DNA from: Arthrobacter sp. zg-Y1171
GTDB lineage: Bacteria; Actinomycetota; Actinomycetes; Actinomycetales; Micrococcaceae
DNA length: 64,000 nt
Direction of reading: 5' to 3'
Assembly: GCF_025244845.1 (NCBI RefSeq)
Contig: NZ_CP104264.1
Location: 496,001 to 560,000 of the forward strand
Position 1 is the stretch's first letter. Every line of letters begins with the position of its first letter. The notes beneath the pieces were generated by a model. That model did not search any database, was not told where the DNA came from, and was given only the letters and a program-made list of their open reading frames with translations. Made by a program: the position numbers and the translations under genes. Shown one piece after another: positions 1 through 8,705 of this stretch.

Positions 1-1017
1 CACCTTGGCGTAACCCCAGGTGCCCGCCAGGCGGCCGGCAAACGGGCCCACGATGAGGCCTGCGAGGGCGTACGGAGTGATGGTCCACCAGGCGGACTCT
101 TCGGCGCCCATCCCGAAGCCCACGGCACCGTCCTGCGCCAGGGCCGGGATGATGCCGTTCATGACGGCAAAGACGCCGGTCATGGTCAGCACGGTGGTCA
201 GGAGCAGTGCCCAGGTGGACCGCTGCTTCAGCAGGTAGGTCGCGATCAGCGGCTGTTCGGTGCGGTTCTCGACCTTCCAGAACACTACGAACGCGATGAC
301 TGCAATGACGATCAGGCCAATGACCAGCGGCCAGTTGGCCTCCGCCAGCTTGCCGGCCTCGTTGAAGCCGGTCAGCAGGGTGCCGACCGAGATGACCAGG
401 GGCACAACGCCCACCCAGTCCATCTTTTCCTTCTTCTCGGCGCGGGACTCCGGTACGACGGCGATGACGAGGGCGGCGGCAATGACGCCGACGACGGCCA
501 TGGACCAGAAGATTGACGCGAAGCCGTGGTTCTGCGCCAGATAGCCGCCGGCAATGGCGTCAACGCCGGCGATGCCGCCGTTGACTGCCGCAATGACACC
601 CATCAGGGTGCCGTAAAGCTTGGGGTCGCGGATCTCCACGCGCAGCATGATCATGGACAGCGCAACTGTGGGGCCGGAGACGCCCTGGATCAGCCGGGCC
701 AGGAACAGTACCTCGATGCTCGGTGCGAGGGCGGCCACCACGGAGCCGATGGTCAGGACCACCAGCATTCCGCCGAGGACCTTCTTGCGGCCGATGATGT
801 CGCCGAGGCGGGGCAGGAACAGGGAGAACAACGCGGCGGCAGTGAAGAATGCCGTCTGGGTCAGGGCTACGGCAGCCGAAGTGGTGTCCAGCTCCTGCTC
901 GATGGTGAACAGGGCGGGGGAGAGCATGGAGGCGTTCAGCTGGAACGCCACGCAGGCGGCCAGCAGGGCCGCCATCAGTGCGCCGACGCTTACCCGCCGG
1001 CGGGCGGTTTCACTCAC
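1..1017 (-). CDS. MFS transporter, 3' end beyond the window
   Basis: Translating the minus strand from a GTG at 1017 gives about 339 residues of a 12- or 14-TM major facilitator, cut by the left edge. Visible are a first membrane segment (ALMAALLAACVAFQL), the loop 2-3 signature ending in LPRLGDIIGRKKVL, and ARLIQGVSGPTVALSM in TM4, typical of drug:H+ antiporter-type MFS. The GTG overlaps the TGA of the upstream nucleoside hydrolase (GTGA), so the two are translationally coupled. The pairing suggests a nucleoside or base carrier, but this is inference; the fold alone does not give substrate or direction. Confidence 0.85.
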   Translation of the reverse strand, partial: MSETARRRVSVGALMAALLAACVAFQLNASMLSPALFTIEQELDTTSAAVALTQTAFFTAAALFSLFLPRLGDIIGRKKVLGGMLVVLTIGSVVAALAPSIEVLFLARLIQGVSGPTVALSMIMLRVEIRDPKLYGTLMGVIAAVNGGIAGVDAIAGGYLAQNHGFASIFWSMAVVGVIAAALVIAVVPESRAEKKEKMDWVGVVPLVISVGTLLTGFNEAGKLAEANWPLVIGLIVIAVIAFVVFWKVENRTEQPLIATYLLKQRSTWALLLTTVLTMTGVFAVMNGIIPALAQDGAVGFGMGAEESAWWTITPYALAGLIVGPFAGRLAGTWGYAKV

Positions 1018-1961
1018 AGGTCAACCTCGCCAATGCGCTGAAGAGCGTCGACAACCAGGTCCCAGAATTTCCGGTGGTCCAGATCGACGGCTACGGATGT
1101 GTTGCAGTCAGCGGGAGCCGGTGCGCGGAAGTCCGCCACGGTCATGCCCAGCGTCAGGGTGCCGGTCAGTTCCACGTCCAACGGCACGCGCCGGGTGGTC
1201 ATGACGGAGGGATCGATGACGTAGGCCACGGCGCACGGGTCATGCACGGGCGGGAAATCGAAGCCCTGGGCGTCCTTGTACGCCTCGCCGAAGAACTCGA
1301 GCAGTTCACCGACGAACTTGGCCGGCTTGGTACCGACGGCGGCGATGCGCTCGGCCACTTCGTCGGTGGCCAGGGCCTGGTGGGTGAGGTCCAGGCCGAC
1401 CATGGTCAGCGGCCACTTCTCGTTGAAGACGATGTGTGCAGCTTCGGGGTCGATCTTGATGTTGAACTCGGCCACGGCGGACCAGTTGCCCACGTGGTAG
1501 CCGCCGCCCATCAGGACAACTTCCTTCACCCGTTCGGCAATGCGCGGTTCCTTGCGCACGGCCATGGCGATGTTGGTCAGGCCGGCGGTGGGAACAAGGG
1601 TGACGGTGTTCGGCTCGTGTGCCATGACCGTATCGATGATCAGGTCCACCGCGTGGCGGGGATCCAGCTCGAGGGTCGGCTCGGGCAGCTCGGGGCCGTC
1701 CATGCCGGAGTCGCCGTGGATGTCCGGGGCGTTTTCAATGGTGCGGACCAGGGGGCGGTCGCAGCCGGCGGCGAAGGGAATGCCTGTGATATTTGCGACA
1801 CGGGCAATTGCCAGTGCGTTACGTGTCACCTTCTCCAGGGTCTGGTTTCCGACGACGGTGGTCACCGCCAGAAGGTCGATCTCCGGGCTGCCGTGTGCCA
1901 GCAGCAGGGCGACCGCATCATCATGCCCGGGATCGCAATCCAGGATGATTTTGTGGGGCAT
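1014..1961 (-). CDS. Inosine-uridine-preferring nucleoside hydrolase family protein
   Basis: This 315-residue protein has the normal length of the cytoplasmic IunH/Rih family, which hydrolyses ribonucleosides to base and ribose. The N-terminal Asp cluster that binds catalytic Ca2+ is present (ILDCDPGHDDAVALL, residues 6-20), followed by TTVVGNQTLEKVTRNAL and the VLMGGGYHVGNW loop; HDPCAVAY near residue 240 supplies the C-terminal Asp. A GGAG sits 6 bases before the ATG. It is first in a two-gene unit with the MFS transporter, consistent with nucleoside salvage. Exact base preference cannot be read from sequence. Confidence 0.93.
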   Translation of the reverse strand: MPHKIILDCDPGHDDAVALLLAHGSPEIDLLAVTTVVGNQTLEKVTRNALAIARVANITGIPFAAGCDRPLVRTIENAPDIHGDSGMDGPELPEPTLELDPRHAVDLIIDTVMAHEPNTVTLVPTAGLTNIAMAVRKEPRIAERVKEVVLMGGGYHVGNWSAVAEFNIKIDPEAAHIVFNEKWPLTMVGLDLTHQALATDEVAERIAAVGTKPAKFVGELLEFFGEAYKDAQGFDFPPVHDPCAVAYVIDPSVMTTRRVPLDVELTGTLTLGMTVADFRAPAPADCNTSVAVDLDHRKFWDLVVDALQRIGEVDL

Positions 1962-2337
1962 TACGTCTCCGCTTCGTTGAGGTTCTAGCTCCGGGACCGC
2001 GGTTCCGGCATTTCGGCGCCCACTTCCGGTACTCCTACAGCGGCCCGCGGCGGTGCGGACATGGGGGAGTGCCCATCAGGCACCGGAATTAACGATATCG
2101 ACGTATTGCGGACCACTCCGCCGTGGCTTCTGCCACGCCCCTGGCAGAGCGCCGGCCCAATTTGCCATCTGCCCGCCAGGAAATTATGCTGTCCGCCGCT
2201 CTTTCTCGGGCGGGGCGGTGCGGCAGGCTCCCGCCTCCCCATCCAGCTTGCCCGAACGGCACGGTCCCCGCCAGACAGGCGCAGCGATTGGGGTTGCCCG
2301 CGCCGCCTATCCGCGGGCCCGATGCGGGACGTTGGTG
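1962..2337. other. Intergenic stretch, no supported gene
   Basis: Several frames are open here, but their translations are proline/arginine/glycine-rich, overlap each other on both strands, and lack a convincing ribosome binding site. It presumably carries the promoter of the nucleoside hydrolase operon. I see no conserved motif or tRNA. Confidence 0.5.
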
Positions 2338-2370
2338 CGGCCGCCCTGCCCGCGAAGGGCGGGGCGGCCG
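2338..2370 (-). terminator. Terminator-like hairpin after the small basic protein
   Basis: A 14-bp stem (CGGCCGCCCTGCCC pairing with GGGCGGGGCGGCCG, one T-G wobble) closes a GCGAA loop. It starts 8 bases after the stop of the small minus-strand gene. No T tract follows, as is common in GC-rich actinobacteria. Confidence 0.6.
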
Positions 2371-2377
2371 TGCGTTC

Positions 2378-2605
2378 TTACCACCGGACCTTTCGTTCCC
2401 GCGGGCCTTGCTTCGTGGTCGCACGGGTGGGCTTGTGGTCCTTGCCGAGACTCTGCCAGCCGGGCAGGGCGGTCTCCGGAGCGGAGGCAAGCTGCTGTGC
2501 GCTCGCCTCGCTCAGCCGCGCTTCGGCCGCCGGAGCGAGATGGATCCCGACCGGCGGCAGTACGGGCTGTTCGGATTCGGGCTTTTTCTCTTTAGGTGCA
2601 CGCAT
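2378..2605 (-). CDS. Small hydrophilic hypothetical protein
   Basis: A 75-residue protein beginning MRAPKEKKPESEQPVLPP. It is rich in Lys, Arg, Glu and Pro, with an Ala/Glu-rich, possibly helical centre (AAEARLSEASAQQLASA) and a basic tail (GPRERKVRW). GGAG with a 6-base spacer precedes the ATG at 2605; a TTG four codons upstream lies over that site and is not credible. A strong hairpin follows the stop. The good RBS, terminator and amino-acid composition unlike the antisense frames argue that it is real. I recognise no family. Confidence 0.55.
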   Translation of the reverse strand: MRAPKEKKPESEQPVLPPVGIHLAPAAEARLSEASAQQLASAPETALPGWQSLGKDHKPTRATTKQGPRERKVRW

Positions 2606-2873
2606 GGTGTTCTCCAATGGCTCTTGGCCGTTGAGGTTATGTCAGGGACACCGTCCGGGCATGCGAAAGCACACCGGTTCTACGGGGAGGCTTTTGCGGG
2701 GCAGACGGACGGGCTCGGAGGCAGCGCCTCAACAAGCTCTAATGGATGGTGTCTGCGGTGGGTTTCGAGCGCGCAGCGCTACTCGAATATCAGTGTTCCC
2801 ATGCCGATGACCATAACAGCGCGCCCGTCCGCGGGATAGCCCTTTCCCAAAAACCCGATGCATTAACGACGAC
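2606..2873. other. Intergenic stretch without a supported gene
   Basis: About 270 bases between the small minus-strand gene and the hairpin after the oxidoreductase. No frame has a credible RBS and composition. It should hold the promoter of the small protein; I could not pick a clear -10/-35 pair. Confidence 0.4.
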
Positions 2874-2906
2874 GACGGCGGCACCTGAGGCGCCGGTGCC
2901 GCCGTC
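2874..2906 (-). terminator. Terminator-like hairpin after the oxidoreductase
   Basis: A perfect 12-bp inverted repeat (GACGGCGGCACC and GGTGCCGCCGTC) with a 9-base loop lies 29 bases beyond the stop of the minus-strand oxidoreductase gene. Confidence 0.6.
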
Positions 2907-2935
2907 GCGCGGTTGAGCGGCGGTCGAGCGAAGGA

Positions 2936-3865
2936 TCAGAAGGTCAGGACAATCCGGCCGCGCAGGCCGCCGGCCTCCAGCCTGCGGTGCGCTTCGGCAG
3001 CCCGGTCGGCGGGCAGGACATCCGCGATCCGCGGGCTGAGCAGGTCCGCTTCGGCCAACGCCCGCAGCCGGTCCAGCTTCGCGCCGGAGGAGTACTCCTC
3101 GCCGACCCGGATCGCCTGCACCGTAATGCCGCGGCCGGGATCGCCGTCCCACCCGCGTACGGTGGCGAACCCGCCGCCGTCGCGCACTGCGCCCACGGCC
3201 AGCTCGTTCATCACTGCCGCATCGGCCACGGCGTCCACGCCGTCGGGGAATAGCCCGCGGACCCGGTCGGCAACGTCGTCGCCGCGTTCCACCACGTAGT
3301 CCGCTCCCAGCGCGGTCACGAGCTCCGCGTCCCGCGGGGAGGCGTCGGCGACAACGGTCAGCCCGGCCTCCTTGGCGAGCTGGATCAGATAGTTGCCGAG
3401 GGTGCCGGCTGCACCGGTAATCGCCAGGACCGAGCCTTCGGCAAGGTCCAGCTTCTCCAAGGTCTGCACCGCGGTGAGGCCGTTCATCGGCAGCGTGGCG
3501 GCGGCCTCCAGCCCAACCCCGGCCGGGACCCGTGCGATGGAGTCCGACGGCGCCACCAGGTACTCGGCGTAGGCACCCCGCCGGGCGGCCCGGGGCAGGG
3601 CCAGGGCCATGACTTCGTCACCGATCCGCCAGCCGGCTCCCTCACCCACCTCGTCGATCACGCCGGCGGCGTCCATGCCCGGAATATACGGCGGCTCCTG
3701 CCCGCCCATATCCTGGGCTCCGGAGCGCAGGACGGTGTCGGTGGGGCTGACGGCGGCGGCGCGGACCCGGATGCGAACTTCCCCGGGGCCGGCATGGGGC
3801 TCGGGCACGTCGAGGACCTCCAGGACCTCGGGGCCGCCAAAGGCGCGGATGCCAACAATCTTCAT
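2936..3865 (-). CDS. NADP-dependent zinc-free alcohol dehydrogenase/quinone oxidoreductase family protein
   Basis: About 309 residues of the medium-chain dehydrogenase/reductase superfamily. The N-terminal GroES-like half starts MKIVGIRAFGGPEVL, the usual opening of the quinone oxidoreductase branch. The Rossmann half has GAAGTLGNYLIQLAKEAG near residue 140 for NADP(H). No structural zinc Cys cluster is present. Expected chemistry is NADPH-dependent reduction of a quinone or enone; the substrate is unknown. The start is ambiguous: an ATG at 3886 adds MVDIVES in the same frame, but homologues usually begin at MKI. It is divergent from the Cds1-like gene. Confidence 0.88.
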   Translation of the reverse strand: MKIVGIRAFGGPEVLEVLDVPEPHAGPGEVRIRVRAAAVSPTDTVLRSGAQDMGGQEPPYIPGMDAAGVIDEVGEGAGWRIGDEVMALALPRAARRGAYAEYLVAPSDSIARVPAGVGLEAAATLPMNGLTAVQTLEKLDLAEGSVLAITGAAGTLGNYLIQLAKEAGLTVVADASPRDAELVTALGADYVVERGDDVADRVRGLFPDGVDAVADAAVMNELAVGAVRDGGGFATVRGWDGDPGRGITVQAIRVGEEYSSGAKLDRLRALAEADLLSPRIADVLPADRAAEAHRRLEAGGLRGRIVLTF

Positions 3866-3954
3866 GGACTCGACGATATCGACCATCAGGGTGCTGATGA
3901 CAATCCCGGGTGCCGGCAGACGGGCGGACAGGCCAGCAGGTGCCCGACCGAACG

Positions 3955-3966
3955 TAGGCTTGGAGC
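3955..3966 (+). promoter_or_regulatory. -10 box placed for a leaderless transcript
   Basis: TAGGCT at 3955-3960 is followed after only 6 bases by the GTG start at 3967. That puts the expected transcription start on or next to the start codon. The GGAG in between is 1 base from GTG, too close to act as a ribosome binding site. Confidence 0.45.
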
Positions 3967-5049
3967 GTGAACACTCCTACGCTTCCGGACCGCACGTGGG
4001 CCGAGACCGCCATCCGCCGCATCGAGGCCGAGGGGGCACGCTCGGCGGACACGCATCTGTTCCAGGTCCCGGTCCCGGCCGGCTGGTCCGTGCAGATCTA
4101 CCTGAAGGACGAGTCCACCCATCGCACCGGCAGCCTCAAGCACCGGCTCGCCCGCTCCCTCTTCCTCTTCGGCCTGGTCAACGGCTGGATCACCGAGGGC
4201 ACCACCATCGTGGAGGCTTCCAGCGGTTCCACCGCTGTCTCGGAGGCTTACTTCGCCCAACTGCTGGGACTGCCGTTCGTGGCCGTGATGCCGCAAACCA
4301 CCAGTGCGGAGAAGATCCGGCTGATCGAGCACTACGGCGGGCGCTGCCACTTCGTCGAGGAGCCTTCGGAGGTGTACGCCGCCGCGGAGGCCGTCGCGGC
4401 CAGCACCGGCGGGCACTACATGGACCAGTTCACGTACGCAGAACGCGCCACTGACTGGCGGGGCAACAACAATATTGCCGAGTCGATCTTTTCCCAGATG
4501 GCCCAGGAGGACCATCCGCTGCCGGACTGGATAGTGGTGGGTGCCGGGACCGGCGGGACAAGTGCAACGATCGGCCGCTATATCCGTTATCACCGGTATC
4601 CCACCCGCCTGGCCGTCGTGGATCCGGAGAACTCGGCGTTTTTCCCCGCCTGGCAGAATCCGGGGGAGCCCGCGGCCGGAAGGCCCTCCCGGATTGAAGG
4701 TATCGGCCGGCCGCGGCCGGAACCCAGCTTCGTTCCGGCGGTAATCGACCATATGATCCAGGTCCCGGACGCCGCATCTGTGGCTGCTGCACGGCACCTG
4801 AGGCGGCTCACCGGGCTGCATGCCGGCCCCTCCACCGGCACCAATCTCTGGGGTGTCTGGCAGCTGGCCGCCGCCATGGAAGCGGACGGCCGTGCCGGAA
4901 GCATCGTCTCGCTTGTGTGCGATTCCGGGGATCGGTACACCGCTTCCTACGGCGACGACGCCTGGCTGGCGTCCCGCGGACTGGACCCGGCCCGGGCCAC
5001 GGCCGTGCTGGAGGAACTGTTCCGGACCGGGCGGTGGCCTGCGGGCTGA
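3967..5049 (+). CDS. PLP-dependent cysteine synthase-like protein, Cds1 (L-cysteine desulfhydrase) type
   Basis: This 360-residue fold-type II PLP enzyme carries the lysine motif [13 protein letters not shown] near residue 55, the substrate/phosphate loop [14 protein letters not shown] near residue 90, and the glycine-rich cofactor loop [16 protein letters not shown] near residue 190. The long insert with NGWITEGTT and the C-terminal [11 protein letters not shown] match the Cds1 group, which includes mycobacterial Rv3684 and degrades cysteine to H2S, ammonia and pyruvate, rather than CysK or CysM. The start is GTG and possibly leaderless. It is divergent from the quinone oxidoreductase and not part of a cysteine biosynthesis operon. 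Family assignment is firm; the desulfhydrase activity is inferred. Confidence 0.88.
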   Translation: MNTPTLPDRTWAETAIRRIEAEGARSADTHLFQVPVPAGWSVQIYLKDESTHRTGSLKHRLARSLFLFGLVNGWITEGTTIVEASSGSTAVSEAYFAQLLGLPFVAVMPQTTSAEKIRLIEHYGGRCHFVEEPSEVYAAAEAVAASTGGHYMDQFTYAERATDWRGNNNIAESIFSQMAQEDHPLPDWIVVGAGTGGTSATIGRYIRYHRYPTRLAVVDPENSAFFPAWQNPGEPAAGRPSRIEGIGRPRPEPSFVPAVIDHMIQVPDAASVAAARHLRRLTGLHAGPSTGTNLWGVWQLAAAMEADGRAGSIVSLVCDSGDRYTASYGDDAWLASRGLDPARATAVLEELFRTGRWPAG

Positions 5050-5110
5050 TCCGCTCCATGCCGGCCCCGCAGCCGGAGCGGCAGGCACCGCTCCTCGATC
5101 GTTATTGAGA

Positions 5111-5122
5111 ATTGTTGACAAT
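5111..5122 (+). promoter_or_regulatory. GntR-type operator, copy 1 (before the ABC importer)
   Basis: ATTGTTGACAAT has inverted arms ATTGT/ACAAT around a TG centre. It lies 66 bases before the ABC substrate-binding protein and contains a consensus -35 hexamer, TTGACA (5115-5120), with TACCGT 17 bases downstream as a possible -10. A bound regulator would block this promoter. With flanks, 17 bp (AATTGTTGACAATCATG) are shared exactly with copy 3. Confidence 0.75.
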
Positions 5123-5188
5123 CATGTTTACCAAAAATACCGTGTGTGTGACCTAGCTTACTTTTTACACGGAAACCGGGGAATGACA

Positions 5189-6166
5189 ATGAAGCCAATT
5201 CTTAGGATGCTCGCCGCCTCCACTGCGGTCCTGGCTCTTGCCGCCTGCGGCTCGGGGTCGCCCAGCGGGGAGGCCGAAGACACCGGCGAGGCCGGTGGCG
5301 GTGAGCTCACCCAGGTGACGGTGGGAGTCATTCCCATCGTCGATGTTGCACCCATTTACCTCGGCGTCCAGGAAGGCTTCTTTGAAGCGGAAGGCCTGGA
5401 GTTGGAACTGCAGCCGGCCCAGGGCGGCGCGGCCATTGTTCCGGCCGTCATGAGCGGCAGCATGGACTTCGGTTTCAGTAACATTTCCTCGATGCTGCTG
5501 GCCAAGTCCAAGGGCCTGGATGTACAGGTGGTGTCCGCCGGAGCGGCGTCGACAGGCGAGGACGGCGCCGATTTCGGCGGCATCCTGGTCAACCCGGATG
5601 CCGGGATCGAGACGGCGGCGGACCTCGCAGGCAAGAAGGTCGCCGTAAACACCCTCAACAACATCAACGACACCACCGTCCGGGCCTCCGTTCGCAAGGC
5701 AGGCGGCGACCCGTCCGGCATCGAGTTCGTGGAGCTGGCCTTCCCCGATATGCAGGCAGCCCTGGAACGCGGCCAGGTGGACGCCATCCAGGTGGTGGAG
5801 CCCTTCCTGACGGGCGGGCAGAACGCCGGGTCCATTCCGATCGCCTCCAACTACGTGGATGCCGCAGACGATCTGACCGTCGCCGCCTACTTCACGACGT
5901 CGGCGAAGGCCGAGGATGATGCCGAGACGGTGGAGAAATTCACGGCGGCCATGAACAAGTCCCTGGAATACGCGGAGGAGAACCCGGACGCCGTCCGCGA
6001 GGTCCTGCTCACCTACACGAAGATCGACGCCGAGACCGCGAAGGCACTCACCCTGCCCAGCTTCACCACGGAGATCAATCGTGCCGGCGTCGAAACGCTC
6101 GCGGAGCTTTCGCTCAGTGACGGTTTGATCAGCGAAGAGCCGAAGCTGGATGAGTTGCTGCCGTAA
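5189..6166 (+). CDS. ABC transporter substrate-binding lipoprotein, taurine/sulfonate/nitrate (SsuA/NMT1) type
   Basis: A 325-residue lipoprotein. The signal peptide MKPILRMLAASTAVLALAAC ends in a lipobox (LAAC), predicting a lipid-anchored extracellular binding protein. The mature part has the NMT1/SsuA pattern: VIPIVDVAPIYLGVQEGFFEAEGL, then GGAAIVPAVMSGSMDFGFSN, then DLAGKKVAVNTLNN. GGGGA 6 bases upstream favours the ATG at 5189 over one two codons earlier. The TAA shares its A with the next ATG. Operator copy 1 lies upstream, and the neighbours degrade an aromatic acid, so the ligand is probably that acid or an ester/amide of it (inference). Confidence 0.9.
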   Translation: MKPILRMLAASTAVLALAACGSGSPSGEAEDTGEAGGGELTQVTVGVIPIVDVAPIYLGVQEGFFEAEGLELELQPAQGGAAIVPAVMSGSMDFGFSNISSMLLAKSKGLDVQVVSAGAASTGEDGADFGGILVNPDAGIETAADLAGKKVAVNTLNNINDTTVRASVRKAGGDPSGIEFVELAFPDMQAALERGQVDAIQVVEPFLTGGQNAGSIPIASNYVDAADDLTVAAYFTTSAKAEDDAETVEKFTAAMNKSLEYAEENPDAVREVLLTYTKIDAETAKALTLPSFTTEINRAGVETLAELSLSDGLISEEPKLDELLP

Positions 6167-7005
6167 TGAGTACTGAAGTGCTGAAACCCGGCCGGGCTGC
6201 GCAGCCACGCGCAGCCCGGCCGGGTGCGCGCCGTCCCGTGCCGAAACCGGTGCTGGGCCTGGTCGGGGTCCTCGGTTTCCTGCTGATCTGGGAACTGGTT
6301 CCAAGGCTCGGCCTGGTCCAGCCCCGCTTCCTGCCCCCTGCCTCGGAAGTCATCATGGCCCTCGTCCGGGACTTCGGGCTGACTGCCTTCTGGGTGGCCG
6401 TGGGGCACACCCTGATGGCCTGGGCCATTGGCCTGGCAGCCGCCGTCGTCGCCGCCGGCATCCTGGGCCTGGTGATCGGCATGAGCCCGTTCCTCCGACG
6501 GTTCACCAACTCCACCATCGAGTTCCTGCGCCCGGTTCCCTCGGTGGCCCTGATCCCGCTGGCCGTGCTGCTGTTCGGCGTCAAAATCGAATCCTCGCTG
6601 ATGCTGATCATCTACGCCTGCTTCTGGCAGGTGCTGATCCAGGTGCTCTACGGGGTGGCCGACGTCGACAACGTGGCAACGCAGACGGCACAGTCCTACG
6701 GCTTCTCCAAGCTGCAGCGGATCCGGCACGTGGTGTTTCCCACCGTGCTGCCGTACCTGATGACGGGCATCCGTCTGGCGGCCTCCGTGGCGCTGATCCT
6801 GGCCATCACCGCCGAGCTGATCATCGGCTCGCCCGGGCTCGGGCGTGAGATTGCGGACGCCCAGTCCGGCGGAGCCATCTCCGGCATGTATGCCCTGGTG
6901 CTGGCCACCGGCCTGCTGGGCGTGGCGATCAATATCGTGATGCGCCAGGTCGAGCAGCGCCTGTTGTCCTGGCATCCGTCCGTCCGCGGAGAGGTGGTGC
7001 TGTGA
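6166..7005 (+). CDS. ABC transporter permease, SsuC/TauC type
   Basis: A 279-residue inner-membrane permease with about six membrane segments. The BPD_transp_1 signature (EAA loop) that contacts the ATPase reads QTAQSYGFSKLQRIRHVVFPTVLPYLMTG near residues 182-210. Its start overlaps the substrate-binding gene by one base and its stop overlaps the next permease by four (GTGA). Two non-identical permeases in one operon imply a heterodimeric channel. The first ~25 residues are basic and proline-rich, a cytoplasmic tail. Confidence 0.9.
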   Translation: MSTEVLKPGRAAQPRAARPGARRPVPKPVLGLVGVLGFLLIWELVPRLGLVQPRFLPPASEVIMALVRDFGLTAFWVAVGHTLMAWAIGLAAAVVAAGILGLVIGMSPFLRRFTNSTIEFLRPVPSVALIPLAVLLFGVKIESSLMLIIYACFWQVLIQVLYGVADVDNVATQTAQSYGFSKLQRIRHVVFPTVLPYLMTGIRLAASVALILAITAELIIGSPGLGREIADAQSGGAISGMYALVLATGLLGVAINIVMRQVEQRLLSWHPSVRGEVVL

Positions 7006-7775
7006 AGACGCTCAAGAGCCTTGCCTACGTGGTTGCGCTGCCCCTGCTGCTGGTGCTCCTGTGGTGGGCTTCCACCCGGGGCGAACCGAACTTCTTCGTA
7101 CCCACCCCGTCCGCTCTGGTGGATGTCTTCGGTCCCACCTGGTTTGAGGGGCGGATCACCGGGGATGTCCTGCCGTCGCTGGGAAGGCTGCTCGCCGGGC
7201 TCGCCATCGCGATCATCCTTGGCATCGTCGTCGGGCTGCTGGTGGGCCTGAACCGGACGCTGCGGGCGCTGACCGAACCCGTGTTCGAGTTCTTCCGTGC
7301 CCTGCCGCCTCCGGTGCTGGTTCCGGTGCTGATCCTGCTGGTGGGCCTGAATGACGGCATGAAGGTTGCCGTGATTGTGGTCGGCTGCATTTGGCCGGTG
7401 CTGTTGAACACCATCGAAGGGGTGCGCTCCATTGATCCGGTGCAGAACGAAACGACCCGGTCCTACGGCATCTCCGGGATGAACCGGATCCGCTACCAGG
7501 TGCTGCCGTCTGCCGCGCCGACGATCATGGCCGGCATCCGGCAGTCGCTGTCCATCGGCCTGATCCTCATGGTCATTTCGGAAATGTTCGGTTCCTCCTC
7601 GGGACTGGGCTTCACTATTCTGCAGTTCCAGCGGTCCTTCGCCATCCCGGAAATGTGGTCCGGCATCCTGGTGCTCGGCCTGATCGGCCTGGCCCTGTCC
7701 CTGATCTTCCAATGGTGCGAACGGCGCGTGCTGCGCTGGTACCACGGCCTTAAAGAGGTAGAAAATGCAGCCTGA
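7002..7775 (+). CDS. ABC transporter permease, SsuC/TauC type (second subunit)
   Basis: A 257-residue permease homologous to its upstream neighbour, with the coupling loop TTRSYGISGMNRIRYQVLPSAAPTIMAG near residues 155-180. It starts with GTG inside the stop of the first permease and its last 11 bases overlap the ATPase start. About six TM helices are visible, from VVALPLLLVLLWWAS to ILVLGLIGLALSLIFQW. Confidence 0.9.
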   Translation: MKTLKSLAYVVALPLLLVLLWWASTRGEPNFFVPTPSALVDVFGPTWFEGRITGDVLPSLGRLLAGLAIAIILGIVVGLLVGLNRTLRALTEPVFEFFRALPPPVLVPVLILLVGLNDGMKVAVIVVGCIWPVLLNTIEGVRSIDPVQNETTRSYGISGMNRIRYQVLPSAAPTIMAGIRQSLSIGLILMVISEMFGSSSGLGFTILQFQRSFAIPEMWSGILVLGLIGLALSLIFQWCERRVLRWYHGLKEVENAA

Positions 7776-8640
7776 CGCCATCTCCGCCAAAACCACTCCG
7801 GCACCGGAAGGCACCGCACCGTCCGGGCGCACGCTGCCCGAGGGGGAAGCGCTGCTTTCGGTCCGCGGGCTGAAAAAGGTCTACTCCACCGACGGCGGCC
7901 CCATCGAAGCCGTCCGCAACCTCACCTTCGACCTGGGGCACGGCGAGCTGGCCTGCCTGGTCGGTCCCTCCGGCTCCGGCAAGACCACCCTGCTCAAGTG
8001 CATCGCGGGACTGCTCGGAGCCACCGAGGGCGAAGTGCTGCTCGACGGCAAGAAGGTGACGGCGCCGCCCAAGAAAATGGCGGTGGTCTTCCAGGAATAC
8101 GGCCGCTCCCTGTTTCCCTGGCTGCGGGTCGCGGACAACGTGGAGCTGCCCCTGAAGAACGCCGGCGTGCCCAAAGCGGAACGCCGGCAGCGGGTAGCCG
8201 ACGCGCTGGAGGCGGTGGGGCTGGAGAACGTGCCCAAGTCCTACCCCTGGCAGCTGTCGGGAGGGATGCAGCAGCGCGTGGCCATCGCCCGTGCGGTGGC
8301 GTACCAGCCGGAGGTGCTGCTGATGGACGAGCCGTTTGCCGCCGTCGACGCCCAGACCCGCGCCGATCTGGAGGACCTTACCCGGCGGCTGTGGAAGGAC
8401 CTGGGCATGACCATCCTGTTCGTCACGCACGACATCGACGAATCCGTGTACCTCGGTGAACGCGTCATCATCCTGTCCTCCTCGCCCACCGTGGTGCAGG
8501 AGGACATCCTGATCGACCTCCCGGAGGACCGTGACCAGCTGGAGACCCGGGGGATGCCGCGCTTCACCGAGCTGCGCCATCACGTCTACGAGCAGATCCA
8601 GCTCGCCAAGAAGGGCCACCGGCCGGACGCGGCGCGCTGA
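7765..8640 (+). CDS. ABC transporter ATP-binding protein, SsuB/TauB type
   Basis: A 291-residue ATPase with every expected motif: Walker A GPSGSGKTTLL, Q-loop QEYGRSLFPWL, signature LSGGMQQRVAIARA, Walker B VLLMDEPFAAVD and switch His in FVTHDIDES. The nitrate/sulfonate/taurine subfamily is indicated by the Q-loop and by the permease partners. It completes the importer with two permeases and a lipoprotein; the four genes overlap or abut. A bidirectional-looking hairpin follows. Confidence 0.93.
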   Translation: MQPDAISAKTTPAPEGTAPSGRTLPEGEALLSVRGLKKVYSTDGGPIEAVRNLTFDLGHGELACLVGPSGSGKTTLLKCIAGLLGATEGEVLLDGKKVTAPPKKMAVVFQEYGRSLFPWLRVADNVELPLKNAGVPKAERRQRVADALEAVGLENVPKSYPWQLSGGMQQRVAIARAVAYQPEVLLMDEPFAAVDAQTRADLEDLTRRLWKDLGMTILFVTHDIDESVYLGERVIILSSSPTVVQEDILIDLPEDRDQLETRGMPRFTELRHHVYEQIQLAKKGHRPDAAR

Positions 8641-8662
8641 GCCCGGTAGGACAAACGACTTA

Positions 8663-8688
8663 CGGCCCCTCCCGCGAAGGAGGGGCCG
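8663..8688. terminator. Hairpin between convergent ABC and dioxygenase genes
   Basis: A 10-bp perfect stem (CGGCCCCTCC with GGAGGGGCCG) and 6-base loop CGCGAA lie between the ATPase stop and the converging dioxygenase stop, and could end transcription both ways. Confidence 0.7.
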
Positions 8689-8705
8689 CCGTCGTTATGC
8701 CGGGC

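Noticed and set aside
1985..2839. Several overlapping frames of 80-250 codons in the gap after the nucleoside hydrolase
   Set aside because: All are Pro/Arg/Gly-rich, mutually overlapping on both strands, with no RBS; only the 75-residue minus-strand gene was kept.
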